From NCBI GenBank assembly GCA_030828385.1, contig JAURCS010000010.1:1-64000 (forward strand): a stretch of 64,000 nucleotides of DNA, given 5' to 3'. The notes beneath the pieces were generated by a model. The model searched no databases, was not told the origin of the DNA, and saw only the letters and a list, made by a program, of their open reading frames with translations. A program made the position numbers and the translations under genes. Of this stretch, positions 34,722 through 43,911 are shown piece after piece. Every line of letters begins with the position of its first letter. The first letter of the stretch is position 1. Origin of the DNA: Gammaproteobacteria bacterium (GTDB lineage: Bacteria; Pseudomonadota; Gammaproteobacteria; Pseudomonadales; Pseudohongiellaceae).

Positions 34722-35747
34722 TTACTGCGCCAGTTTTTCCCGGTCGTGGGGCGCCATAAAATCCAGCTCTGGCCCAATGGGCACTATAAGCGTGGGGTTT
34801 ACGGTCTCATGACTGCCATAGTAGTGGGCCTTGTTGTATTCGATATCGACGGTCTCTGCGATGCCAGGCATCTGGTAAATATCGCGGGTATAGCCCCACA
34901 GATTGGGATAATCCCTGATGCGCTTGAGGGCGCACTTAAAGTGACTGACATAGACAGAATCAAAACGAACCAGGGTGGGAAATAACCTGACATCTGCTTC
35001 GGTAATTCTGTTTCCACACAAAAAACGTCTGCTACCTAATTTCTCCTCGAGTTGATCCAGGGTTTCAAATAACGGCAACACAGCCTCTTCATAGGCTTCC
35101 TGCGTAGTGGCAAACCCCGATCGGTATACCCCGTTATTCACATTGGGGTAAATCCAGTCGTTAAGGGAATCAATGGCTTCACGCAGGTTCTGCGGGTATA
35201 AATCCAGATTTCTGGCTACAGGGTCCTCAATAAAATCATTAAATTCGCTATTAAACATCCGCATGATTTCTGCTGACTCATTGCTGACAATGGTCTGACG
35301 CTGTTTATCCCATAACACCGGTACCGTAGCGCGATCCCCATAATCTGGATCAACCAGGCGATAAAGCTCAAACAGATACTCGATATACTCGTCATCATCC
35401 TTATGTTCAACATCGGCAAGGAAAAGGCGCCCCTGTTCGGGTTCAAAGGTCCAGCTGTCCGGGCCCATATAGGAGCGGGAATTGGAGACACTGATCGTGC
35501 TCTCAAGTTTTTTCAGCTTACGCGTAATGAGAGTTCTGTGGGCCCAGGGACAGGCCATGGAAATAAAGAGGTGATAGCGTCCGGGTTCAGCATTAAAGCC
35601 GCCTATACCGGTTATACCGGCTTGACCATCCCGGGTAACCCAGTTACGGAACAGGGAGTCGTGACGCACAAAACGGCCGTCAGTAGCACTGGTGTCATAC
35701 CATTCATTTTTCCAGGCCTTAGCGGTTTTCAGCGTTGCTTTTTTCAT
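34722..35747 (-). CDS. Glutathionyl-hydroquinone reductase (YqjG/ECM4 type)
   Basis: Reduces glutathionyl-hydroquinones to hydroquinones, part of quinone and aromatic compound handling. The 341 residues match the long GST-like Xi class. The catalytic cysteine lies in FISMACPWAHRT near residue 57, and later DYGDRATVPVLWDKQ and NESAEIMRMF follow the family. The C-terminal helical domain has ADVRLFPTLVRFD. It is between MATE and the GntR-PurM gene and has no clear ribosome-binding site at ATG 35747. It is distinct from the small GST at 28495. Confidence 0.92.
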   Translation of the reverse strand: MKKATLKTAKAWKNEWYDTSATDGRFVRHDSLFRNWVTRDGQAGITGIGGFNAEPGRYHLFISMACPWAHRTLITRKLKKLESTISVSNSRSYMGPDSWTFEPEQGRLFLADVEHKDDDEYIEYLFELYRLVDPDYGDRATVPVLWDKQRQTIVSNESAEIMRMFNSEFNDFIEDPVARNLDLYPQNLREAIDSLNDWIYPNVNNGVYRSGFATTQEAYEEAVLPLFETLDQLEEKLGSRRFLCGNRITEADVRLFPTLVRFDSVYVSHFKCALKRIRDYPNLWGYTRDIYQMPGIAETVDIEYNKAHYYGSHETVNPTLIVPIGPELDFMAPHDREKLAQ

Positions 35748-35812
35748 AGTATGTTATTAAATCGGCAGCAGCAGGGCGGGGAAGCAAAAAGCCTGACAAT
35801 CACTGGTACGCA

Positions 35813-37288
35813 TTAACCCTGATACTCGAATACCTCGTTGGCATGAGTTAGTGATAGCCGATTACCGGTAGTACTGGGTTCTGTGCGCCCAATAATTTGG
35901 GCATCAATATTAAAACTGTTGGCAACCTTGATTACGGTCTCAGCCTGCTCAGCTTCACAATAGACTTCCATTCGGTGTCCCATGTTAAAGACCTTGTACA
36001 TTTCCTTCCACTGGGTCTTTGATGCGTTCTGGATTGCCTTGAAGATGGGGGGCGTCGGAAACAGCTTGTCCTTGATGAAATGAATGCCGTTGACCGTTTT
36101 TCCATCCAGAGTATAGTCGGGATTATCTGATGCCGGATTCCCGCCAAATTTCATGCACTTGGTCTGGGCTCCTCCGGAACAGTGAATCAGGCCGCGAATA
36201 AGGCCAGGGTGTTCGTCCAGTAATTTATAGATGACCGGGGCATAGGTGCGCGTCGGGCTTAACAGCGCCTCCCCAACACTCAGGCTGGAGTCTGGCAAAG
36301 GGTCTTCCAGTTTATAGGGACCGCAATACATCAATTCTTTGGAGACATTGCCATCAAATGATTCAGGATAATTCTCGGCATAATAATGGCTGAGCATGTC
36401 ATGTCTGGCGCTGGTCAGGCCATTGCTGCCAATACCGCTGTTTTCTTTATCCTCGTAACTTGACTGCCCAGTAGAGGACAGGCCGACAATCACCAGGCCG
36501 GGTTGAATCTGCTCGCCGCTAATCACTTCTTTTTTCTTCATCACGGAGACGGCAACACTGTCCACAACAATGGTGCCGGTCAGGTCGCCCACATCAGCTG
36601 TCTCTCCACCACCACTATAAATATTGACGCCAAAATCCCTTAACTGGGCAAGAAATTTTTCACTGCCTTCTATCAGGGCGCCGACCACCTCACCAGGGCA
36701 GTTCAGGGCATTACGATTAACAGTATTGGAAATCAATATGCGGCCATTGACGCCAACGCAGAGCAGGTCATCCAGGTTCATCACAATGGAGTCCTGTGAA
36801 ATACCGTGAAACACACTGGTGTCGCCGGTTTCCTTATAGGCCAGATAGCCAATGATGGACTTGGTGCCACTCCCATCGGCGTGAATCACATTGCATTGAT
36901 CGGGGTTGCCGGTGAGGTAATCTTCAGTGATTTTGCAAAAGGCTTTGCTGAACAGACCATGATCAAGGTGATCGACAACATTATGCACCTCTGTTTTATC
37001 CGATGAGACCCCTCTAGCCTGATAGCGGCTGGCACTATCACTGACGGCAACTGATTCAGCTACATGATAACCACTGCGATCCTGAGCTACGATGAGCCCA
37101 CGAAACTCCAGCTGACGCATGGCTTTAGCCACGGTATTGGTGGCCAGCTCATACTCAGTTGCCAGAGAGCGGATGCTGGGTAATTTCTCCCCCGGTTTAA
37201 GATCGGCGGTGTTTATCTGGAAATGAATCTGGTCAATGATTTGCTGAAAAACCGGAGTAGGGGCTGTCGGATCGAGTTCAAGTTTCAT
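35813..37288 (-). CDS. Fusion of GntR-type winged-helix regulator and PurM-like AIR synthase
   Basis: 491 residues with two parts. Residues 1-77 are a GntR-type DNA-binding domain: [14 protein letters not shown], then [28 protein letters not shown] and [14 protein letters not shown], closest to the short YtrA-like class. Residues about 88-490 look like the long PurM form of Bacteroidota: HADGSGTKS (136-144), NLDDLLCVG (171-179), [10 protein letters not shown] (226-235), GSNGLTSAR (287-295), SPTRTYAP (344-351), CSGGAQTK (370-377) and VFNMGHRME (433-441). All expected PurM motifs remain, so catalysis is possible. PurM makes AIR from FGAM in purine synthesis. An inverted repeat lies 40-70 bases upstream. 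Such a fusion suggests purine-linked autoregulation. A cyclase that lost regulation, or a binding-only sensor, are alternatives. Confidence 0.85.
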   Translation of the reverse strand: MKLELDPTAPTPVFQQIIDQIHFQINTADLKPGEKLPSIRSLATEYELATNTVAKAMRQLEFRGLIVAQDRSGYHVAESVAVSDSASRYQARGVSSDKTEVHNVVDHLDHGLFSKAFCKITEDYLTGNPDQCNVIHADGSGTKSIIGYLAYKETGDTSVFHGISQDSIVMNLDDLLCVGVNGRILISNTVNRNALNCPGEVVGALIEGSEKFLAQLRDFGVNIYSGGGETADVGDLTGTIVVDSVAVSVMKKKEVISGEQIQPGLVIVGLSSTGQSSYEDKENSGIGSNGLTSARHDMLSHYYAENYPESFDGNVSKELMYCGPYKLEDPLPDSSLSVGEALLSPTRTYAPVIYKLLDEHPGLIRGLIHCSGGAQTKCMKFGGNPASDNPDYTLDGKTVNGIHFIKDKLFPTPPIFKAIQNASKTQWKEMYKVFNMGHRMEVYCEAEQAETVIKVANSFNIDAQIIGRTEPSTTGNRLSLTHANEVFEYQG

Positions 37289-37322
37289 GGTTATTTAGGG
37301 TCTTTTCTGGATTAATGCGCTG

Positions 37323-37360
37323 TTCAACTGTATCACAACTATGATACAGGCTGAGTTGAA
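37323..37360. promoter_or_regulatory. Candidate operator of the GntR-PurM gene
   Basis: A perfect inverted repeat, CTGTATCA (37328-37335), six-base spacer, TGATACAG (37342-37349), flanked by TTCAA (37323-37327) and TTGAA (37356-37360), which also pair. It lies 35-72 bases upstream of the fusion gene and 22 bases past the next gene's stop. GntR-family regulators of this class bind such palindromes. Confidence 0.65.
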
Positions 37361-37381
37361 GCAGCACAAGAAAAGAAAATA

Positions 37382-38041
37382 TTATTCGATGGGCATTCGA
37401 GCGGGCCTGTCAGCAGGAATATGCTGGTCAATGGCAGTGAGAATGATGGCTGCCATGGCGTAATCGGCCATGATGGCAGAAATCTCCAGCGCGCCTTGTT
37501 GCCCGAACAGTGACACAGCCTCGGCCCAGGTTTCAGCACTGAGGCGGTGTTTGCGGAGTAATTCACGGCCATAACGAATAATCAGATCAGGGGCAGCAGG
37601 CAGACCCGCAGGATCACCATGATTCTTGATGATGTCGATAGTGCTTTGGGGAACGCCTTCAGCAAGCGCCAAAGGTTCATGGGCAGCCCATTCATATTGC
37701 TGGTCAAACTCCCGTGCGGCGACAAGAATCGCCGTTTCGATATTGGCGCGGCCGATAAGGCTTTCGTAGCGCAAATACTGGTTGATCAGATCCATGCCCT
37801 CTGCCACCAAAGGCATGTGCACGGAGAAGGCGGCGGGACCGTAGACGGGGCCGGTATTATCCAGTCCTACCACCTTGTCATAAACTCGTTTGCCATAATC
37901 ATCCAGCTCATCCGGGTTAACCGGGGGGAGGCGTGACAGGGTGTCACTGCGGACATCGTCTGGTAATGGCATCTCCTGAGCGCATAGCGTGCCTGATCCC
38001 AATAAAAACACCATCCAAAAAGGTAAAATTGCTAATTTCAT
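37382..38041 (-). CDS. Exported carboxymuconolactone-decarboxylase-like protein
   Basis: 219-residue protein with an N-terminal signal peptide (LAILPFWMVFLLGSGTLCA). The core matches the CMD family: LIGRANIETAILVAAREFDQQYEWAAHEPLALAEGVP and a repeated helical pattern to the C-terminus. The AhpD-type CxxC is absent, so disulfide reductase activity is unlikely. Many members of this clade are exported and of unknown function; decarboxylation or peroxidase-like activity is not shown. It is upstream of the GntR-PurM gene on the same strand, separated by the operator, so it is probably transcribed separately. Confidence 0.82.
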   Translation of the reverse strand: MKLAILPFWMVFLLGSGTLCAQEMPLPDDVRSDTLSRLPPVNPDELDDYGKRVYDKVVGLDNTGPVYGPAAFSVHMPLVAEGMDLINQYLRYESLIGRANIETAILVAAREFDQQYEWAAHEPLALAEGVPQSTIDIIKNHGDPAGLPAAPDLIIRYGRELLRKHRLSAETWAEAVSLFGQQGALEISAIMADYAMAAIILTAIDQHIPADRPARMPIE

Positions 38042-38308
38042 GAGAGCCCCTCTATTTGATTATTATCAACTTGATTATTGTTTTAGACCTTATAGTAACC
38101 AAAGTAGGGCGGGGAAGTCTTTAGAAACCGGCAAGGGTTCTGAAGTGCAAAGGATGACAAAATTCCTCTTTGTTCTGGCTTGCAGCGCGAAGTTGCTGAC
38201 AGGAGAATTTCCCGTTGTTGAGGGTTATCCCTAGATTTACAATGAAAATATGAGTGGTAATGGATGCTTTTCTTAACTGTTGTGAAATTCAATTATTGAG
38301 GCAAAAAT

Positions 38309-38572
38309 ATGAAATTTAAAATACTGCTAACGACTATTGTTGCAATAGCCATGTCTTTTTACGGAACTCAGGTTCTGGCAGGCCGTGATGGCAATGGTGA
38401 AAAGGGTAAAGGTATAACCATGGATGTATGCCATGTTACTGGGGATTCCAGAGATTTTGCTTTCCTCATTTCGGTGCCGCTTTCTGCCCTTAAAGCCCAC
38501 TTGGATCATGGAGATCATGAACCTGATTCTCAGGGATCTTGTGAAGATGATCCAACGATTCCACCAATTTAA
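38309..38572 (+). CDS. Small exported protein with a histidine-rich core
   Basis: 87 residues. A signal peptide (about residues 1-24, ending at VLAGRDG) precedes a mature part with VCHVTG and SALKAHLDHGDHEP followed by a second cysteine (GSCEDDP). This resembles a small domain seen in various bacteria with a CHV...AHLxHGD pattern, where the histidines and two cysteines could bind a metal or form a disulfide. GAGG lies about 8 bases upstream of the ATG. It ends in a strong terminator and probably has its own transcript. The function is unknown to me. Confidence 0.75.
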   Translation: MKFKILLTTIVAIAMSFYGTQVLAGRDGNGEKGKGITMDVCHVTGDSRDFAFLISVPLSALKAHLDHGDHEPDSQGSCEDDPTIPPI

Positions 38573-38594
38573 ACAAAGGGGCAGTCGCAAAAAA

Positions 38595-38622
38595 AACCAG
38601 GCGTATACGCCTGGTTTTTTTT
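38595..38622 (+). terminator. Rho-independent terminator of the small exported protein gene
   Basis: AACCAGGCGT is directly followed by its complement ACGCCTGGTT, then a T-run of eight, and preceded by eight A. The palindrome works on both strands. Confidence 0.93.
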
Positions 38623-38649
38623 GTCTGGAATTATTGAGATCATGACTGT

Positions 38650-39522
38650 GTGATCAATCCTGGAAAAATTCAGCACTTACTCGACACCGCACTGGAACTG
38701 GCCGTGCCGGTTGCAAGCATGCGTCTGGCAATGGGCGGCAGTATTAATGAGTCCTATCTGGTTACACTGACAGACCAGCGCGAAATATTTGTCAAAACCC
38801 ATCGAAGAGACCGCATTGCGGGCATGTATGCCGCGGAATTCAATGCCCTGAAGCTGTTGTCGCGCTCCAGAACGTTAATAGTCCCGAAACCGCTCTATCA
38901 GGACGAGGACTTTCTGGTGATGGAGGCTTTCAGGGAAGGAGCACCGGCAGCGGACTGGCAGGAGCAGATCGGGCGCGGCCTGGCGTATTTGCACCACAGT
39001 ACCCGACAACGCCAATATGGTTTTGACATGGACAGTTACCTGGGCACCTTCAAACAATCCAACCAGTGGCACGATGACTGGATCGGATTCTGGCGCGATC
39101 GGCGCATCGATCCCCAGTTAACTTTATTGAGAGTGCTGTTACCCGGTCAGGATCCGCTTCTGAAAGCCGCAGATAAACTCATAACTTAGCTTGATAGGGT
39201 GCATGCCTGTGATCCGGAGCCCGCTGTGTTTCTTCATGGCGATCTGTGGTCAGGCAATACGGCGGCCAATGAAAAGGGCGAGCCGGTGATCTTTGATCCA
39301 GCCAGCTATTACGGTCAGCGCGAAGCAGAATTTGGCATGATGCGTCTGTTTGGCGGCTTGGGACCAAAATGTGAAGCAGCCTACCAGGAAGTCTGGCCTT
39401 TCCAGCCGGGTTATGAGCGCCGCATCGAGGTTTACCGTTTGTATCACCAGCTAAATCATCTAAACCTGTTTGGCAGTGCTTATTACAATGACTGTCTGGC
39501 CACAATCCAGCGCCTGATTTAG
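38650..39522 (+). pseudogene. Fructosamine/ketosamine-3-kinase (YniA-like) with an in-frame amber stop
   Basis: Phosphorylates ketosamines formed by protein glycation, and so helps deglycation. The first 179 codons (GTG start at 38650) give the ATP-binding lobe (GGSINESYLVTL, VKTHRR). A TAG at 39187-39189 follows KLIT, and the same frame then continues with LDRVHAC and the catalytic HGDLWSGN and FDPASYYG to 39522. The whole would be 290 codons, the usual length, so this is one gene with a single nonsense codon (for example from CAG or AAG) or a base-calling error. The second half could be started from GTG 39199, but would lack the ATP lobe. Confidence 0.88.
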
Positions 39523-39540
39523 CGTGGTCTATGCCTGGTT

Positions 39541-41763
39541 TTATCCCGCCAGCGTTTCTCTAACGCGCTCCGGCGTGAAGGGATACATGGTCATCCGTTT
39601 CCCCGTGGCATCAAAAAAGGCATTGGCTATTGCTGCGGCCGCAGCCGCCATCACCTCTTCGCCTGCACCTGAAGGCGCTTCATTCAGGCGCTGGACGATG
39701 ATCGGGGTAATTTCCGGGCACTGCTCAAAGCGCAGAATCGGGTAAGAGGCCCAGTCCAGAGAGGTGACATTGGTTTTGTTGAAGGTGACTTCTTCCAGCA
39801 GCATCCTGCTGGCTGTCTGTACCAACTGTCCGATGATCTGGTTCTCCACATTGGAGGTATTCACTACCAGTCCGGCATCGATTGCGCCATAGAGATGGAG
39901 GACTTTAACTTCGCCACTGCGTTTGTTTACCTCGATCTCTGCCACTGCGCCACCATAGGAGGCAAGATGAGTGCCGACACCAATACCTCGACCTCTGACG
40001 ATAGAGGCATTTGACAGATTTTCTGCAGCGGGGCGTGACTGCCAGTTGGCAGCTTCGGCGGCGGCATTCAGGACACCGAGCCAGTGATACTCTGAAATAT
40101 TCTGCTGACGGAATTGCCAGGGGTCCATGCCCAGTTGAAAGGCAAGATCATCGATAGCCTGCTCAGAGACAAAGGAAAAGGATAAATCCACTGGTGAGCG
40201 CAACCAGGCGCCCTTCAGGTAGTCCAGACCGGGGACATGGTGATTGAGCAAATAACGGTTGGGAATATCATACATACCACCCAGCGTGCGCGGATTTATC
40301 TGCTGAGCCGGGAAGGGTGGCCATTCTGCCGCCGGCGTGCCCTTGGCTGTTTGTTCACTGGTTTCTATCAGGCTCCAGTGATGCTGCCAGCCCTCATATT
40401 CGTAACTGACCAGCTTGCCATTGCTGTCAGCCGAGATTCGGGTTTTTCCAATATGCGCTGGACCATAGGTATCCCAGCCGTGTTCATCCCAGCGCATGAA
40501 CTGAACCCGCACTGGCTGGCCAGCCATGCTCGACATAAGCGCGGCGGCCTGGGCAACATCGTCCCAGCAGCTGTGACCGAAAGTCCCGGCGCCATCATGA
40601 AACTGCACGCGAACCTGTTCAGTATCCATGCCAAGCAGGTTGGCAATGCTGGTTCGCGTATTATAGATATCCTGGCTTGAGCACATCACCAAGGCAGAAT
40701 TCTGACTTACATCGGCCACGGCGCAGTTGGGAGCAAAAGGCACATGAGCCTGATAGGGGCCATGGGCTTTAAATTCAGACCTGGCAAAGGCTGTATTGAA
40801 GGCACTTACATCGCCTTCCTCAACCGCAACCCTCTCGTTAGTCATGCCTTTTTCCATCCGCTCGAACAGGCTTTCATTGCCCGGCAGGCTGCCGGGCTGT
40901 TCCCAGCTGACCTCGAGCTGCTGTGCTGCTTTAACGGCATCCCATTCGGTTTGCGCCACTACCCCAACGAAATTGTTTTGTCTTAACACTCGCGCTCCCG
41001 GGATTGACACAATAGAGTCTTCGTTGATGCCGGTAACCTGGACGCCATCTTTATAGGCACCCTGACCACGGGGGCGGACAATGCGGCCATGCAGCATGTT
41101 TGGCAGGCGTACATGCTGGATATAACGGTATATCCCTTTGGCTTTAAGGGGGAAGTCGTTGCGTGGATAAGGAGTCCCTACCAGCTTGTAATCATCAGGA
41201 CTTTTGACCGGAGCATTGCCGGTAAAAGCCAGGTTGAATTGCCTGTTACCAATGAGCTCGCCGTAGCTGGTGGAAAGTGCGTTGTTCCGGGTGCTGGATA
41301 TGATCCCGTTTTCCACCTGTAGACTGTCTGCTTCTACCTGCAACTGTGTGGCAGCCATTTGTAGCAGGGCCTGCCTGGCCTCTGCCGCGGCACGTTGTAT
41401 CTGGGGACCACCCACGCGCATGGCTGAGCTGGAGTAGGTACCGCCCTGATTGGGTGTGATATGGGTATCAAGGCCAATAGTGCTCACCTGTGTCATGGAC
41501 AAATCCAGTTCTTCTGCAGCTACCTGTAACAGGGCAGTAGAGCAGCCCTGGCCCAGTTCGGCGAAGCCGATAAAAACCGTGGCGCTATTATCCTGATGAA
41601 TAGCAATCCAGCTATCGATTTGCTCAGGGTCCGGTGGGCCGGCTAGCAGACTTTGGTTTTGTCCAAAGGACGCTTTCTGGAAGTTGAAATTGATGATTAG
41701 GGCGCCACCAGCTTTGAGCAGGCTACGGCGCTTTAAAGGAACTGAAGTCAGAATTTTTTTCAT
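39541..41763 (-). CDS. Molybdopterin-binding subunit, isoquinoline 1-oxidoreductase type (IorB-like)
   Basis: Large subunit of a molybdenum hydroxylase in the aldehyde oxidase/isoquinoline oxidoreductase group, 740 residues. ATG 41763 overlaps the iorA-like stop by 4 bases (ATGA), giving a Tat-type signal (KRRSLLKAGG). Motifs: GFAELGQGCSTALLQVAAEEL, NQGGTYSSSAMRVGG, FHDGAGTFGHSCW and, at the C-terminus, NEAPSGAGEEVMAAAAAAIANA with the likely active glutamate in GAGEEV. The enzyme would be periplasmic or membrane-attached and oxidise an aldehyde or N-heterocycle. The usual third (cytochrome) subunit is not adjacent, so electrons may pass to a separate carrier. Confidence 0.88.
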   Translation of the reverse strand: MKKILTSVPLKRRSLLKAGGALIINFNFQKASFGQNQSLLAGPPDPEQIDSWIAIHQDNSATVFIGFAELGQGCSTALLQVAAEELDLSMTQVSTIGLDTHITPNQGGTYSSSAMRVGGPQIQRAAAEARQALLQMAATQLQVEADSLQVENGIISSTRNNALSTSYGELIGNRQFNLAFTGNAPVKSPDDYKLVGTPYPRNDFPLKAKGIYRYIQHVRLPNMLHGRIVRPRGQGAYKDGVQVTGINEDSIVSIPGARVLRQNNFVGVVAQTEWDAVKAAQQLEVSWEQPGSLPGNESLFERMEKGMTNERVAVEEGDVSAFNTAFARSEFKAHGPYQAHVPFAPNCAVADVSQNSALVMCSSQDIYNTRTSIANLLGMDTEQVRVQFHDGAGTFGHSCWDDVAQAAALMSSMAGQPVRVQFMRWDEHGWDTYGPAHIGKTRISADSNGKLVSYEYEGWQHHWSLIETSEQTAKGTPAAEWPPFPAQQINPRTLGGMYDIPNRYLLNHHVPGLDYLKGAWLRSPVDLSFSFVSEQAIDDLAFQLGMDPWQFRQQNISEYHWLGVLNAAAEAANWQSRPAAENLSNASIVRGRGIGVGTHLASYGGAVAEIEVNKRSGEVKVLHLYGAIDAGLVVNTSNVENQIIGQLVQTASRMLLEEVTFNKTNVTSLDWASYPILRFEQCPEITPIIVQRLNEAPSGAGEEVMAAAAAAIANAFFDATGKRMTMYPFTPERVRETLAG

Positions 41764-42293
41764 ACGACCCCCTCCATGCTGCTGTCCCCTGCGGATTGCC
41801 GGGCAAGTTGAATTGTTCGTGACGCTTTCTTTATTGCGCTGATAATCTTTGGGTAGGTGCCGCAACGGCAAAGATGGCCATTCATGGCAGAGCGAATTTC
41901 AGCGTCACTGGGATCCGCATTATTCAGCAGAAGTTCCGTCGCCTTGATGATCATACCGTTATAGCAATACCCGCATTGCAGTGCCTGTTCCTCTACCAGG
42001 GCATCCTGGACCGGGGTGGTTTGGGGAACCGACGCAAGTCCGGTTTGCGCTGCGTAGAAGGCGCTAATACCTTCCAGTGTGGTGATGGCTTTATCTTTTA
42101 AACTGGCAATCGGGGTAACGCAGGCACGTGTTTCGACCCCATCAACGAGGATAGAACAGGAGCCACACTGCGCCAGTCCGCAACCAAATCTGGGGCCCTG
42201 TAATTGCAATTCATCACTCAGCACATAGAGCAAAGGCGTATCGTCTCCAGCCTGGACCTCAATGCTAACCCCGTTAATTGTCAGACTTGTCAT
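41760..42293 (-). CDS. [2Fe-2S] subunit of an isoquinoline 1-oxidoreductase type enzyme (IorA-like)
   Basis: Small electron-transfer subunit, 177 residues. The plant-type [2Fe-2S] cluster is in RFGCGLAQCGSCSILVDG with a fourth cysteine at VETRAC, and the second cluster in QCGYCYNGMIIKA and NGHLCRCGTYP. GGAGATACG is just upstream of ATG 42293. It is the first gene of the pair and overlaps the large subunit. The two-cluster design is that of xanthine-oxidase-like enzymes. The substrate is unknown. Confidence 0.92.
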   Translation of the reverse strand: MTSLTINGVSIEVQAGDDTPLLYVLSDELQLQGPRFGCGLAQCGSCSILVDGVETRACVTPIASLKDKAITTLEGISAFYAAQTGLASVPQTTPVQDALVEEQALQCGYCYNGMIIKATELLLNNADPSDAEIRSAMNGHLCRCGTYPKIISAIKKASRTIQLARQSAGDSSMEGVV

Positions 42294-42527
42294 CAGCGTA
42301 TCTCCATAAAAAGATCAGAGCTCATACTATTATGAATGCTCAACGACTTCATCTCTGAAATCGCAAGAAAGAATAGAGCAGGAAAAGGGGGGAGTAAGGC
42401 TGGGGAGTGCAGCAGGAATTGCTTATCGAATTCCAGGCCTCATAAGATGTGTTTTAGTGATATCCCAGCGCGAGCTGATATGGATGCGCTGGCCCTTTAG
42501 CTTGAAAAAAGAACTAGTGGATTAGTT

Positions 42528-42938
42528 TTAACAACTAATGCTTGCCATTAATTCGATTCGCTTATCATTGGATACTGTAAAACCATTATTGCTGTACCAG
42601 TGACGCAGAGTTCGATCATCCCCCTTGATTTCACCGGTGAGTTTTTTGATATTGCTATCCTTGCAGTACTTGATGATTTCCTTGAGCAACGAAGTACCGA
42701 GACCTTGCTGGCGATAATTCTGGGCAATTTCTATCATCTTCAGTTCGTACGCACTGAGACTGTCATGATCCAGCGTGTCGGCAGATTTGCCGGCAGCTTT
42801 ATTCGGGAAAGCAGTTTTTCTGAGTCGGGCATAGCCAATGGGAGACACGTGATCATAGACCCTGAAAATAAGCTTTTCTCCGATAAAGGAAGGCGGCAAG
42901 GTATATATCGCGGTCTGTTGTTTGGTTTCAGTGTTCAC
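42528..42938 (-). CDS. GNAT family N-acetyltransferase
   Basis: 136 residues with the GNAT acetyl-CoA binding pattern near the middle: IEIAQNYRQQGLGTSLLKEIIKYC, in which QNYRQQGLG is the Q/RxxGxG loop, followed by DDRTLRHWYSNNGF. The start is a GTG at 42938, matching a normal N-terminus (MNTETKQQTAIYTL). Substrate, whether protein, amino acid or antibiotic, is unknown. It lies alone, divergent from rsmJ. The intergenic stretch 42294-42527 between it and the oxidoreductase holds no further gene I can see. Confidence 0.85.
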   Translation of the reverse strand: MNTETKQQTAIYTLPPSFIGEKLIFRVYDHVSPIGYARLRKTAFPNKAAGKSADTLDHDSLSAYELKMIEIAQNYRQQGLGTSLLKEIIKYCKDSNIKKLTGEIKGDDRTLRHWYSNNGFTVSNDKRIELMASISC

Positions 42939-43032
42939 GTATCTGATTGCTCTAAAATTAAATAAGCAATAATAACAATAGCTTGCAAAATTATTTTAAA
43001 GTAAAGTACTAAAAATATATTTTCACTAAGTA

Positions 43033-43851
43033 ATGATAATGCAGTTAGTCGTCCAAAAGTGTGAACTGGTAGACATTTCCAGTCTTGATCATCTCTTAAA
43101 TATAAAGGATTTAGAGGTGTTCCTTGACAGTGACATTTTACCAGCTGACTTCTCCGGGTACATCCTGCACGTCGATCAAAATGGACTCTCACTAAGTTCT
43201 TCGATAAATCCCACTGCATCGCCGACGCGTGTCGATTTTAGTGACGAGGCTTTGCAATATCGCCTGCAGACATCGAAACGATCAGAGGGCTTGCTCAAGG
43301 CCATTGGCCTGGACAAATATTCCCTGCCACTGAAGGTAATGGATGCGACAGCCGGGCTGGGCACTGATGCCTACATCATGGCAGCTATGGGGTGTGAAAT
43401 AATGATGTTTGAGAAGTCGGCAGTAATCGCTGCACTGCTTGAGGACGGACTTGCCCGTGCCCACACAGCAATTGACCCTGTCATTCGAAGGGATGTGGGA
43501 AGGATGTCACTAAATTTTGCAGATGCCGGTGACTATCTTTCCGATATGCATGATAAGTGTGCTGCCTCCCAAGGCAGTTCTGATACGATTACCAAACCTG
43601 ATGTTATTTATCTGGATCCCATGTTTCCGCCCAGACAAAAAACGGCAAAAGTAAAAAAGGATATGGCACTGCTGCAAAAACTACTGCCAATCAATGAAGA
43701 CATTGACTCACTGCTTGAAAAAGCACTGGGCTGTGCCGAGAAGAGAGTGGTGCTTAAGCGTCCAGGTAAATTAAGTAAACAGGCAAGCCCTAAACCTGAT
43801 TTTCAGGTGCCGGGCAAATCATGTCATTTCCAGGTTTTTCTGATCAAGTAA
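43033..43851 (+). CDS. rsmJ: 16S rRNA (guanine-1516-N2)-methyltransferase
   Basis: Methylates G1516 in 16S rRNA late in 30S assembly. Class I methyltransferase features: SAM-binding VMDATAGLGTDAYIMAAMG (near residue 102), and the catalytic YLDPMFPPRQKTAKVKKDM, very like the DPMFPPRQKSALVKK text in YhiQ. The 272 residues are close to the E. coli length (about 250). Translation may start at 43033 or at the second ATG at 43039. It is convergent with dapE; no clear terminator is seen in the 60-base gap between them. Confidence 0.94.
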   Translation: MIMQLVVQKCELVDISSLDHLLNIKDLEVFLDSDILPADFSGYILHVDQNGLSLSSSINPTASPTRVDFSDEALQYRLQTSKRSEGLLKAIGLDKYSLPLKVMDATAGLGTDAYIMAAMGCEIMMFEKSAVIAALLEDGLARAHTAIDPVIRRDVGRMSLNFADAGDYLSDMHDKCAASQGSSDTITKPDVIYLDPMFPPRQKTAKVKKDMALLQKLLPINEDIDSLLEKALGCAEKRVVLKRPGKLSKQASPKPDFQVPGKSCHFQVFLIK

Positions 43852-43911
43852 TTTTTGAGTGGGAAGGATCAGTCCCGGAATCTGGCGCAGGGGTGCAACA
43901 CAGCAAATAAA

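Noticed and set aside
38146-38234. Small open frame with lipobox-like text upstream of the small exported protein
   Set aside because: The start is too close to an AAAGG box, the sequence is not lipoprotein-like and it overlaps nothing useful.
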